Positions 15,759 through 23,609 of a stretch of 33,109 bases of DNA are shown piece by piece (within the stretch, counting starts at the first letter, position 1; each line of letters opens with the position of its first letter). This stretch comes from an uncultured Bacteroidales bacterium. Lineage in GTDB: Bacteria; Bacteroidota; Bacteroidia; Bacteroidales; Paludibacteraceae. The notes below the pieces were generated by a model that had not been told where the DNA came from, did not search any database, and worked only from the letters and a program-made list of their open reading frames with translations. The stretch lies in NCBI GenBank assembly GCA_934725535.1, contig CAKVBV010000025.1, positions 1 to 33,109 on the forward strand, read 5' to 3'. Both the position numbers and the translations under genes were made by a program.

Positions 15759-15868
15759 AGCAAGGGATACGCAAGGGATGAGCAAGGGATACCGAAACCT
15801 TACAGAGAGAATATCGATGCCTTCTCGCGGGTTTGTCGCGGGTCTGTCGCGGGTGTATCGCGGGTCGT
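15759..15868 (+). repeat. 11-base-period tandem array C (ten units)
   Basis: Three units of the form MGCAAGGGATR (15759-15791) and four units beginning TCGCGGGT (15825-15868) are separated by exactly 33 bases, so one 11-base phase is kept for 110 bases. The three middle units are diverged. One contains GAGAGAATATCGA, which is also present in array A (3231-3243). It lies between ntpE and DUF2764. Confidence 0.85.
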
Positions 15869-15930
15869 TGCAACTGCCACGCCTTCACCTGTCTGCCCCC
15901 TCGCAAGCCCTGCAGAGCGGTTAAATAATC

Positions 15931-16515
15931 TTAAAACAGCATCTCCACCAACTGTGGACGGAGGAACTCCTTGAAGTACTCCACAAACTCCTTCTCGCCG
16001 AAGTTCAGTTTGTAACCGCCCTTCTCAGGTAAAATAGCGAAATCAGTCTTGATACCCTTGACCTCTTCAATCTTCACGCCTTTGTCAAGCACAGCCTTCG
16101 CGTTGGCTTCAAAATACTTCTTCAGTGCCTCGGCGTCCTTTGTCTCGATGGTCACCTCACCGTCCTTAGCCATTTCCTCAGCCAGTTTGGCGATGATGCC
16201 CTGCATGAACGCAGCGTCTGCGGTAGCGGCTTTCACGCTGTCCGTAGCCACTTTGTTGGTCAGCAGGTTGGTTACCTCTGTGCGCAACGCACTCACGCTT
16301 TGTTCTGCAAACAGTTTCAACTCGGCACGTGTATTCTTATCCAACTCGGCAGCCTTAGCCTCCGCAGCATTCATAGTAGCCTCAGCATCTTTTTGTGCTT
16401 TGGCTACGATGGCAGCAGCCTCTTCTTGTGCTTTGGCTACAATCTGTTGAGCCTCCGCATTCCCTTTCTCCACGCCCTCCGCGTAGATTTTGTTGGTCAA
16501 TTCTGATAAATTCAT
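15931..16515 (-). CDS. ntpE: V-type ATPase peripheral stalk subunit E
   Basis: A 194-residue subunit E. The N-terminal half is a long Ala/Glu/Lys/Gln coiled coil (AEAQQIVAKAQEEAAAIVAKAQKDAEATMNAAEAKAAEL region, residues about 20-70), and the C-terminal half is a small mixed domain that contacts the A/B head. It is the first gene of the operon. A strong Bacteroidota promoter lies 88-119 bases upstream (16603-16634). No subunit G/H partner is visible, so the stalk partner must be encoded elsewhere or be replaced, as in other operons of this type. Confidence 0.9.
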   Translation of the reverse strand: MNLSELTNKIYAEGVEKGNAEAQQIVAKAQEEAAAIVAKAQKDAEATMNAAEAKAAELDKNTRAELKLFAEQSVSALRTEVTNLLTNKVATDSVKAATADAAFMQGIIAKLAEEMAKDGEVTIETKDAEALKKYFEANAKAVLDKGVKIEEVKGIKTDFAILPEKGGYKLNFGEKEFVEYFKEFLRPQLVEMLF

Positions 16516-16815
16516 TGTATCTTGATTTTAATTATTTCGGTTTGTTTCATGGTCTCATACCCCATCTTTCTGCACCCCCTGTCGAAAACAACAAATTCCG
16601 TGCAAAGGTACTAATAATTCTCTATACCCACAAATGCAACACGCAAAAATCACCGAAAAAAGTCCTGCCCTTCGGTTTTATATTGACATATTGTAAACTA
16701 TAAGTACAGATGGTGCAAAGTAACCACCTGTTTATGGTAACGTTTTGGGTTGTTTGAGTATGGATATGGTACCCCCGCGCGTTGTCTGTGCAGGGTATTG
16801 TTGTCCCTGAAAAGG
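16516..16815. other. 300-base intergenic region before the ATPase operon
   Basis: The region contains the main ATPase promoter (16603-16634, - strand) and an AT-rich leader. In 16635-16815 I see only a weak 5-bp hairpin (16791-16809) downstream of sufE and no gene. Confidence 0.65.
16603..16634 (-). promoter_or_regulatory. main promoter of the V-ATPase operon
   Basis: On the - strand, TTTG (16634-16631), a 20-base spacer and TACCTTTG (16610-16603) are an exact match to the Bacteroidota consensus. The start of transcription is expected near 16597, giving a leader of about 80 bases before ntpE. Confidence 0.75.
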
Positions 16816-17262
16816 TTACTGTTTTGCTGCGAAAGCGAGAGCGTAGAGCCGCATCTGCTTCAGCATAGCAGCGAGACCATTGCTCCGTGTGGGCGACAAG
16901 TGCTCGCGAAGGTTAATGGCATCAATGAAATAGAGGTCTGCATTGATGATTTCATTGGGTGTGTGTCCGCTCAAGACACGAATAAGAAGGGCTACAATAC
17001 CCTTGACAAGAATAGCGTCGGAGTCACCACGGTATATGATAACCGGTTCGCTGTCAGCATCTTCCGGCTTCTTTAACTCTGCGGTGAACCACACTTTGGA
17101 CTGGCAGCCGTCTATGAGATTCTGTTCGGTACGGTCGGCTTCAGGGAACGGTTCGAGTCCGTTGCCGTAGTCTATGAGCAGGCTATAGCGATCCATCCAG
17201 TCGTCGAAAGCACTAAATTCGTCAATGATTTCGTCTTGTACTTCGTTGATACTTCTTAACAT
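16816..17262 (-). CDS. sufE: SufE-family sulfur acceptor
   Basis: A 148-residue protein of the normal SufE length. Cys53 in DGCQSKVWF is the conserved cysteine that accepts a persulfide from the cysteine desulfurase SufS and passes it to the SufBCD scaffold in Fe-S cluster assembly. Other family marks are an acidic N-terminal helix (EVQDEIIDEFSAFDDWMDRYSLLIDYG) and a late LREHLSPTRSNGLAAMLKQM segment. It lies 80 bases after aroK in the same orientation, and array D lies between them. The other suf genes are not in the window. Confidence 0.93.
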   Translation of the reverse strand: MLRSINEVQDEIIDEFSAFDDWMDRYSLLIDYGNGLEPFPEADRTEQNLIDGCQSKVWFTAELKKPEDADSEPVIIYRGDSDAILVKGIVALLIRVLSGHTPNEIINADLYFIDAINLREHLSPTRSNGLAAMLKQMRLYALAFAAKQ

Positions 17263-17302
17263 ATTTGCGTGTATTTGTCGTTTGTCAGAATGTTATTGTA
17301 AG

Positions 17303-17335
17303 CCTATCCTCTCGTTATCCTCTCTCTATCCACCC
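17303..17335 (-). repeat. 11-base-period tandem array D
   Basis: Three 11-base units. Read on the - strand they have the form GRGWGGATARN (GGGTGGATAGA, GAGAGGATAAC, GAGAGGATAGG). The first is one base different from the array B unit. It fills the short gap between aroK and sufE. Confidence 0.8.
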
Positions 17336-17342
17336 GTATAGG

Positions 17343-17897
17343 TCAGGCATTTGAATCGTTTTTAATTATATTAAACAATTGTTCTGCTATGTGTAGGTCA
17401 TCGTCCTCAGATATTTCCTCTACAGGGACCTCAATGATGTAGTCGGCTTGGGTGTAGAAAGGTTCGCGTGCTTCGAGTTGCGGGCGTATGAATGTGAGCA
17501 GTTCTTGTTCAGTGCGCCCTTGGAGGACGGGGCGGTCGTCGAGGTTGGTGAGCATAAGTCGTTTGGCGAGGTGTTCGGGTTTCCAACGGATATAGAAACT
17601 GGTACCTAACTCGTGGAGACACTCCATATTGTCCTCCCAGCAGGGGTATCCTCCGCCGGTGGCGTAGATGACATGCTCATAAGGCAGTTCGGCGAGGTCT
17701 TCGACGACGTATTTCTCTTTTCGTCGGAAGTCTTCGAGACCGTAGGTGCGTATGTAGTCGGCGGGTGTGAGTCCGTGAATCTCGTGGAAGGCGTTGTCGA
17801 GGTCAACAAAGTGCCAATTGAGTTTGTCGGCAAGAATTTTCCCGATGGTGGTCTTGCCTGCGCCCATATAGCCGACGAGATAGATGGGGAGAGTCAT
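17343..17897 (-). CDS. aroK: shikimate kinase
   Basis: A 184-residue enzyme that phosphorylates shikimate in the chorismate pathway. The Walker A motif GYMGAGKT is at residues 9-16. Asp32 and Asp34 in VDLDNAFHE, Arg58 in EDFRRKEKYVV and ATGGGYPCWEDN match substrate-binding positions of the family. The lid region carries LDDRPVLQGR. The start is 26 bases after the preceding DUF3256-like gene, so they probably share a transcript. Confidence 0.94.
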   Translation of the reverse strand: MTLPIYLVGYMGAGKTTIGKILADKLNWHFVDLDNAFHEIHGLTPADYIRTYGLEDFRRKEKYVVEDLAELPYEHVIYATGGGYPCWEDNMECLHELGTSFYIRWKPEHLAKRLMLTNLDDRPVLQGRTEQELLTFIRPQLEAREPFYTQADYIIEVPVEEISEDDDLHIAEQLFNIIKNDSNA

Positions 17898-17910
17898 AAC
17901 AATTAATAGT

Positions 17911-17928
17911 TAATGGTTAATAGTTAAT
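17911..17928 (-). repeat. AT-rich post-stop motif
   Basis: This 18-base sequence (TAATGGTTAATAGTTAAT on the + strand) is identical at 20166-20183, and a close relative is at 3122-3139. In each case it lies at or just after a stop codon, on the sense strand of the upstream gene. Confidence 0.55.
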
Positions 17929-18289
17929 TGACGACGCGAGTCGCGTCGTCTCCCATGCGTAGTTCGTCGTTGTCCAAGAGTTGGGGGTAGTTGTCGCGCC
18001 AGAGGAGTTTGCCGTTCTCGATATATGCTTCGGGGAAGGGTGATTGGAAGGGTGGTGTGAGGGTGCCGATGAGGTGCCACTCCTTATTATACACGCGCGC
18101 GCACGAGGAACAGACGGGTGCGCAGACGGTGTGGATGACGATGATGCTGTCGCCGGTGACGAGTGTGTCGCGGACGGATGTAGTGGCGTAAGGGGCAGGG
18201 ATGGTGTCCTCGCACATTGCCGAGAGGGGGAAGAGGAGTAGGGTAGTGAGCAGTAGCAGGTGGCGGCTATGTGATTGACAGTGAGACAT
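17924..18289 (-). CDS. short exported protein, DUF3256-like
   Basis: A 121-residue protein. The ATG at 18289 is chosen because it gives a clear signal peptide (hydrophobic LLLLTTLLLFPLSAMC); the longer frame upstream is only antisense to ispF. The mature part contains VIHTVCAPVCSSCARVYNKEWHLIGTL, which resembles the C-terminal half of DUF3256 proteins of Bacteroidales; those are about 200 residues, so this is a shortened form. It starts 5 bases after ispF, so the two are probably co-translated. The last nine residues (MGDDATRVV, then Asn and stop) are encoded by a GC-rich palindromic repeat, so the repeat has entered the reading frame. Function is unknown. Confidence 0.65.
   Translation of the reverse strand: MSHCQSHSRHLLLLTTLLLFPLSAMCEDTIPAPYATTSVRDTLVTGDSIIVIHTVCAPVCSSCARVYNKEWHLIGTLTPPFQSPFPEAYIENGKLLWRDNYPQLLDNDELRMGDDATRVVN
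17928..17955 (-). repeat. GC-rich palindromic interspersed repeat, copy 4
   Basis: Read on the - strand: TGGGA, arm GACGACGCG, loop ACT, arm CGCGTCGTC, then AA. Arms are at 17942-17950 and 17930-17938 and pair perfectly. It is the only copy inside a reading frame, forming the end of the DUF3256-like gene. Confidence 0.78.
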
Positions 18290-18294
18290 ATATG

Positions 18295-18774
18295 TTAGGA
18301 TTTGTGTTCGATGAGTACGACGGCATAGGCAGTCATTCCCTCTTCTCGTCCGACGAAGCCGAGGTGCTCGGTGGTGGTGGCTTTGATGCTGACTTGGTCG
18401 GGTGTGACGTTCATCACCTCGGCGAGACAGGTCTGCATAGCAGGGATATGGGGATTGAGTTTGGGCAGTTGCGCGCAGACGGTGCAGTCGCAGTTGACGA
18501 GTTCGTAGCCGGCGTCGCGGAGCATCTGCATGACGCGGCGGAGTAGGATTTTGGAGTCTATGCCCTCGTATTTGTTGCCTTTGGTGTCGGGGAAATGGTA
18601 GCCGATGTCGCGCATGGCTGCGGCACCGAGGAGGGCGTCGCAGAGGGCGTGAATGAGGACGTCGGCATCGGAGTGCCCGAGGAGTCCGAGAGGTGAGGGA
18701 ATAGCAATCCCCCCTAACCACAGCGGGCGGTCAGGGGAGAAAGCATGCACATCATATCCAAAGCCGATTCGCAT
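18295..18774 (-). CDS. ispF: 2-C-methyl-D-erythritol 2,4-cyclodiphosphate synthase
   Basis: A 159-residue enzyme of the non-mevalonate isoprenoid pathway, making the cyclic diphosphate. Metal ligands Asp8 and His10 (GYDVHAF) and His42 (VLIHALCDALLG) are all present. HSDADV, the KATTTEHLGFVGREEG segment and the overall length match the family. It lies 80 bases after porV. I recall ispF next to porV in Porphyromonas gingivalis as well, so the neighbourhood appears conserved. The downstream DUF3256-like gene starts 5 bases after the stop. Confidence 0.96.
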   Translation of the reverse strand: MRIGFGYDVHAFSPDRPLWLGGIAIPSPLGLLGHSDADVLIHALCDALLGAAAMRDIGYHFPDTKGNKYEGIDSKILLRRVMQMLRDAGYELVNCDCTVCAQLPKLNPHIPAMQTCLAEVMNVTPDQVSIKATTTEHLGFVGREEGMTAYAVVLIEHKS

Positions 18775-18796
18775 AGGAACGGGATTACATTCGGGA

Positions 18797-18818
18797 CATT
18801 AATTACCACGAATTAACC
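18797..18818. repeat. AT-rich intergenic palindromic motif, copy 2
   Basis: CATTAATTACC is followed by a short spacer and GAATTAACC. TTAATT and AATTAA form inverted arms six bases apart. It differs from the copy at 28238-28259 by one base in 22. Confidence 0.65.
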
Positions 18819-18854
18819 TTTAATTCCGTAGGGAAAGTGGTGAATGCGGGGTAG

Positions 18855-20069
18855 TTACTTCTTGTTGTTTACGAGGTCTTTGATGCCTGCGAGGTCAAAG
18901 CCGAGCGTGAAACGCATGGTATTGTTGAGCGGGTTGGAAGCCGCAGTGGCAATACAGTATGCGACATCAAGCGAGAAGATACTGAGTTTGAAGCCTGCAC
19001 CGAGTGTAACATAGCGGCGGTTGCCTTTGTAGTAGTTCTCGTGGCTGTAGCCGATGCGTCCGAAGAACTGACGGTTGTAACTATACTCGAGACCGACTGC
19101 CCATTGGATTTCCTGAAGTTCCTCCAACGCGGGTGATACGGTCTTGGTAGCCCCCGTTTTGGAATCTGTGTATGTATAGCCGGGGGCATCGTTGAACGAC
19201 ATACCCCACCCCTTGACGGGGTTGATAGCCGCGAACTCGCTGGGTGTCATACGGTTAGTAGCCGTATCAGAGGCATAGGTGGAGTAGTAGGTTGGTACGA
19301 GCATCTTGTTGGCTTCGGCGGTGAACATAAGCCGATTGTAGTTGTCGAAAGGTAGTTCGTAACTGACACCGAGACGCATATTGGTAGGTATGAAGTTTTT
19401 GGTATCGCCCTTGTTGTAGGACATGGAACCACCCATATTGCTGAGGTTGAAGCCGAGTGCGAAGTAACTCTCTCCCATAGGCAGCGAGATAGGTTGGCGA
19501 TAGTAGAGTGCCACATCGGCTGCGCCGGTCATAGCGGGCTCCATTTCGTTGGCCGCACTGCTGACAGAGGCATTGACGCCGTTGTTGAGGTCGCTATAGA
19601 GAAAACGCATAGCAACCGCCATACTGACGTATTCGTGCAGTTTGATAGAGTATGCGACATCAATAGCCCATTCGTTGGGGTGTGCCTCTTGGAAAGCGGT
19701 ACCGCTGTAGTCAACCAATTGTACGTCACCCATAGAGAAATAGGTGAAACTTGCGGAGATGGCTTGGTTGTCAGTGAATTTATAGTACCCGGCAAGGTAT
19801 GCGAGGTCAATGTCGGAGACGAGTTTGCGCAACCATGGAGTATAGTTGGCTGTGAAACCTCCTCTGCTGTCCATAAAGGCGTACTTGGCGGGGTTCCAGT
19901 GCTGCGAGTTGAGGTCAGGTGTAGTGGCTGCACCGATGTCTCCCAGACCCGCAGCATGTGCATCGGGTGCGATACTGAGTGACGGCATAGCCGTGATGAC
20001 GGGGTTGGTGGCAAGCATAGGCAGTGTGATGCCGACGAGTGCCATGAATGATAAAAAGACTTTTTTCAT
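18855..20069 (-). CDS. porV: type IX secretion outer-membrane protein PorV (LptO)
   Basis: A 404-residue outer-membrane beta-barrel of the FadL-like PorV family. A signal peptide (about residues 1-20) is followed by the family start PVITAMPSLSIAPDAHAAGLGDIGAATTPD and SQHWNPAKYAF, and a barrel with repeated aromatic strands ends in FTLGFDLAGIKDL. PorV carries secreted cargo from the translocon to the sortase PorU, with which it forms the attachment complex that joins cargo to anionic lipopolysaccharide. It follows porU by 117 bases in the same orientation. No promoter is evident in the gap, so co-transcription with porU is likely. Confidence 0.93.
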   Translation of the reverse strand: MKKVFLSFMALVGITLPMLATNPVITAMPSLSIAPDAHAAGLGDIGAATTPDLNSQHWNPAKYAFMDSRGGFTANYTPWLRKLVSDIDLAYLAGYYKFTDNQAISASFTYFSMGDVQLVDYSGTAFQEAHPNEWAIDVAYSIKLHEYVSMAVAMRFLYSDLNNGVNASVSSAANEMEPAMTGAADVALYYRQPISLPMGESYFALGFNLSNMGGSMSYNKGDTKNFIPTNMRLGVSYELPFDNYNRLMFTAEANKMLVPTYYSTYASDTATNRMTPSEFAAINPVKGWGMSFNDAPGYTYTDSKTGATKTVSPALEELQEIQWAVGLEYSYNRQFFGRIGYSHENYYKGNRRYVTLGAGFKLSIFSLDVAYCIATAASNPLNNTMRFTLGFDLAGIKDLVNNKK

Positions 20070-20165
20070 TGTTAGATATTATTGTAGTTGTTTATACTAT
20101 TGGGTTGAACATTGTTTGCTATTGCTTTTTAGAGATGCTTCATAGGCACGGATAAAAGTAATGAG

Positions 20166-20183
20166 TAATGGTTAATAGTTAAT
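20166..20183 (-). repeat. AT-rich post-stop motif
   Basis: The 18 bases are identical to 17911-17928 and start 3 bases downstream of the porU stop codon on its sense strand. Confidence 0.5.
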
Positions 20184-20186
20184 ATA

Positions 20187-23100
20187 TTATTGTGCGACGA
20201 TGATTTTGCCGGACTTGGTGACGTAGTTGGAGGTGGCGTCGCCGAAGGTGCTCTGCCTGTTGATTTGCACCTGATAAACGTATATACCGGGGGACATGCC
20301 CAAGTCGGCGAGGTTCCACGATATACCCTCCGTGCCGTTCTGCTCGTGTGAGGAGACGAGATGTCCGTTGAGGTCGTAGATGTTGACTACGGTGCGGATG
20401 ATTTCGTCGGGCTGGTCGTACTCAATACGCAGGTTGAGTGTCTCAGTGCAGGAAACAGGGTTCGGGTAGGAGATGACCTGGTAGATATTCGGGTCGAGTC
20501 CTTTGACGACTTGGAAGTTGAGCGTGGCTGTGTTGCTGTTGTTGAGCAGGTCCCACGCACGGAAAGTGAGTTGGTGCTGTCCTTCGGCCATCTCGGGCAT
20601 TTTGTAACTGACTTGCCCTGCTTGGAAACTGTTGTTTTGTGCGACGAAATAATCATTAAGCACATAAGTCATCTTGGGGTCTTGGTCAATAACGAGCAAC
20701 AGGTCGTGTCCGATACCCGTTCCAACGGTGTTGATACCATGTTCGTCGTATATGTCGGCATAGAAATGCGGCAGTTCGTAGGTCTTGTCGTTGTCGGCAA
20801 AAGCGGGGTTGTTGAGGTAGATATGGAGGTCGGGTCCGATGGTGTCCATTATCTCAACGGAACTGCTACCACCCACAATGAACTTCTCGAAGTGACCTAT
20901 GCCCTCTTCGCGGGTGTCGCTATCGTAGGCGTAGTACACGATACGCCCGTTGCCGTAGTTGTAGCGTATGTCTTTGGGTACCATAAACGTGAATGAGAAT
21001 TTGCCGTCCACGATGTCCGTTTGTCCGGCAAATAGGGTGTTGGGGTAGTCGTTGTAGGTAACTTTCACTTTCTTGCTTTCATCGGTCTCATCGTTGTCGC
21101 GTGTGGTGATTTTCTGCATCTTGTCAAAGATGGTGATGTCGAGTTTACCATTGAACCATGTAGCCGTGTCGTGGTCAGAGGATTCGATGTATCCTTCAAT
21201 GGCCTGTATGGTCAGTGCGTGGAGCGTGTCTATCTGTGTGGTGGTACGTACTTGGTATTGGGTAGGATAGTTCAGCCACAGCCCGGGGTCCCCAATAAGC
21301 ACATACGCCATTTTGTTCTCGTCGCGACCTGTCATATTCTTGGCAATGGCTGTGGCTTGTCCGATGGTCATCTCGTAATGGAACAGGTCTTTGTGCCCGA
21401 AGAGGGTGTCACAGAAATTGCGATTGATGACAGCGTTCTGCGTAGCATAGACTGTTCGGCACGCTGATACCACCCCTACTGCACCTCCAAGCGGATTGAG
21501 CAGTGCTTCTTCCGCCGCAGAGGTGTTGCCTCCATCGAAATGAGCGAAACTGCATGTGGCGAGAAACCAGACGCCTTGGTTGGTGTTGGTCATATTCTGA
21601 ATGTCGCGCAGGGTCATAAATAACTCGTTGGTGATGTTGTTGTATCCGCCATGTCCCGAGTAGTCCATGAAGAGGACACCGTTGCTCATCAGGTTGTCGA
21701 ACTGGTTCTTCGCCAGCGGATAACTCTCACCGGCGGCACTCACCTCCTGCGTATAGGCATCCAAGTATATCTTGTTGACCACAAAGTCGGGGTTTTTGCG
21801 CCGAACACGTTCTGCGCCTCCATCAGCGGTCTGCACGTGCAGACCATGGTCTCCGTCGTCAGCAAGAAAGCATAGTTGTGTCTTCCATTTTCCCAGACTG
21901 CGGTTATCCATATACTTGCACAGTTTGCCAACCACATTGTCGGCTTCGATGACAGTCTTGACCGGCAGTCGCCCGACACCTATATTCATTTGTGCCCGTA
22001 TATCGTTGAACTGTCCGCGAGAGTCTATGCCTGCATTGTCTGAAAGGAATCCGCAGTAGTCATCACAGGCGTAGGCTTTTGTCTCAACCGTGGAGTTGTG
22101 TGCTTCGTACACAAGCAGTTTGCTTGTACCGGAGGAGTGGAGTATCTGTCTGTTGTCGAAAGAAGCGTTACCAAACAAGAGCAGGTTTTTGGGTTGCTTG
22201 GTCTTGTCATTGTTTGCACGGTCATAGAGCATCTTCATCAGCCAGCGATAAGCGGTAACATCGGGCGTACCTGATGAGAACTCGTTGTACACCTGTTGGT
22301 CAGTAACCACAGCCCAAGTAACGTGGTCAACCTCTTCGTGCTTCTGAGCGAGACGTGTAGCCTGTTCTATGAACTCTGCAGGGGTGATAATGACATAGTC
22401 AATGTTGCTTAAGGCATGCAGGTCCTGGTTGGCAACAGTACCTACACGCACAGGGCGTTTCCATCCTGAAGCATTGACATTGAGGGCAATGTATTTTTCT
22501 GCCTCACTATTACTTATCCATGCCAACTTGCCATCGACGTTTTCAGTGGGCATCTGCTCAATGTTGACGCCATCGGTGACACGCCATATCTGTGTGTTAG
22601 CAGTAGCACCTGCAAGAAGGAATCGGGTATTAACGTTCTGCCGGTAATATGTGGCGTTGGCTATAGGCATTTCATTGCCGTACATAGTCAAGGCACAAGG
22701 TGCGGTCAGTTCGACATAATTGAGATACCCATTAGCACCGGAGGCAGCGTTCTCGAAGCGAATGGTGATTGTCTGTGTGGCACTGCCTGTGGCTTGTGCA
22801 AGGAATGAGACTGTGTCACACTCAGCCTTGGTGTAGAAGTCGCTGACTGCTATTCCTTTGGTAACAGCCGTTGCCGAGGTGTTGCCTGCTGATATGCGGA
22901 ACGTGGAGGTTTCACCTGATGTGGCAGCCACATCCACAAAACAGCGCATCTTCCTGTTGCTGTCAGTGAGCACATTGTGCATATCAAAGCGTATGGTCTT
23001 GGTCGGGTTCTGGCTGTGCATGGGTTTGTCGTAGAACTCCCGTCCTCCTCCGCTGACACCAGATACATCTATGAGGTTTACCGAGTCGCGCTCATAGACA

Positions 23101-23609
23101 CGGTAGTCTTCAAACCAATCCAAATCGATGAAACCTTCTGCCTCTGCTGTTTCTGCTTCTTTGATGAGTCGTTGTTCACCGGCAGTGTCACTGAGGAAAT
23201 AGTAACCGTATCGGCTATACGGGTTTTGCGTATGCTGCCAGCGTCCTTTCTCAAACGTCCAACCCACCGCGCCCTGTGCATAGAAGAGAATGTAGTCTCC
23301 GCTACCGAAGACGCCATCGCTCCCTTTGTGCATATAGAAAGGAACAGAAGGTACATCATCCCAATGCGATAGTGAGAAATTCTCGCTCAACATCACACCT
23401 CCGTAGCCCAATACGCGTACGTTTTCGGGTTTCAGTCCCCATGCTTGCAACGTGTCATAGGGCAGGCAGTGTATGCCTGTCTCGCTGACCTGTATCTTGA
23501 TGATGCGCCCTTCGCGCAACACCGAATGGTCTGTATGTTGGTGAATACCAGCCCATACGCTCCCTACTGACAGGATGATGGTGCATAGTATGGTTAGCAG
23601 TCGTTTCAT
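20187..23609 (-). CDS. porU: type IX secretion system sortase PorU
   Basis: A 1140-residue protein of normal PorU length. The ATG at 23609 is preferred over a TTG at 23621 because it gives a clean signal peptide (KRLLTILCTIILSVGSVWA) and overlaps the previous stop as ATGA. The central gingipain-like C25 domain contains His653 in MDYSGHGGYNN and Cys686 in VWFLATCSFAHFDGG. Spacing and numbering are close to the catalytic His657 and Cys690 of Porphyromonas gingivalis PorU. PorU removes the C-terminal signal of cargo and links the protein to lipopolysaccharide on the cell surface. The C-terminus has a sorting-like domain (ISYPNPVSCTETLNLRIEY, VNIYDLNGHLVSS), as seen in other PorU proteins. Confidence 0.96.
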   Translation of the reverse strand: MKRLLTILCTIILSVGSVWAGIHQHTDHSVLREGRIIKIQVSETGIHCLPYDTLQAWGLKPENVRVLGYGGVMLSENFSLSHWDDVPSVPFYMHKGSDGVFGSGDYILFYAQGAVGWTFEKGRWQHTQNPYSRYGYYFLSDTAGEQRLIKEAETAEAEGFIDLDWFEDYRVYERDSVNLIDVSGVSGGGREFYDKPMHSQNPTKTIRFDMHNVLTDSNRKMRCFVDVAATSGETSTFRISAGNTSATAVTKGIAVSDFYTKAECDTVSFLAQATGSATQTITIRFENAASGANGYLNYVELTAPCALTMYGNEMPIANATYYRQNVNTRFLLAGATANTQIWRVTDGVNIEQMPTENVDGKLAWISNSEAEKYIALNVNASGWKRPVRVGTVANQDLHALSNIDYVIITPAEFIEQATRLAQKHEEVDHVTWAVVTDQQVYNEFSSGTPDVTAYRWLMKMLYDRANNDKTKQPKNLLLFGNASFDNRQILHSSGTSKLLVYEAHNSTVETKAYACDDYCGFLSDNAGIDSRGQFNDIRAQMNIGVGRLPVKTVIEADNVVGKLCKYMDNRSLGKWKTQLCFLADDGDHGLHVQTADGGAERVRRKNPDFVVNKIYLDAYTQEVSAAGESYPLAKNQFDNLMSNGVLFMDYSGHGGYNNITNELFMTLRDIQNMTNTNQGVWFLATCSFAHFDGGNTSAAEEALLNPLGGAVGVVSACRTVYATQNAVINRNFCDTLFGHKDLFHYEMTIGQATAIAKNMTGRDENKMAYVLIGDPGLWLNYPTQYQVRTTTQIDTLHALTIQAIEGYIESSDHDTATWFNGKLDITIFDKMQKITTRDNDETDESKKVKVTYNDYPNTLFAGQTDIVDGKFSFTFMVPKDIRYNYGNGRIVYYAYDSDTREEGIGHFEKFIVGGSSSVEIMDTIGPDLHIYLNNPAFADNDKTYELPHFYADIYDEHGINTVGTGIGHDLLLVIDQDPKMTYVLNDYFVAQNNSFQAGQVSYKMPEMAEGQHQLTFRAWDLLNNSNTATLNFQVVKGLDPNIYQVISYPNPVSCTETLNLRIEYDQPDEIIRTVVNIYDLNGHLVSSHEQNGTEGISWNLADLGMSPGIYVYQVQINRQSTFGDATSNYVTKSGKIIVAQ

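Larger units (their letters stand above)
15610..15930. other. 321-base gap inside the ATPase operon
   Basis: The gap contains a second operon promoter (15643-15675, - strand) and a 110-base array with an 11-base period (15759-15868). I see no gene or RNA structure beyond these. Confidence 0.7.

Noticed and set aside
15759..15868. possible CRISPR array
   Set aside because: Units are 11 bases with no unique spacers, and no cas gene is present.
16791..16809. possible sufE terminator
   Set aside because: Only a 5-bp stem with a 9-base loop and no T-run on the - strand.
18290..18721. N-terminal extension of the DUF3256-like gene
   Set aside because: Arg/His/Pro-rich sequence antisense-like in character and overlapping ispF in another frame; the signal peptide starts at 18289.
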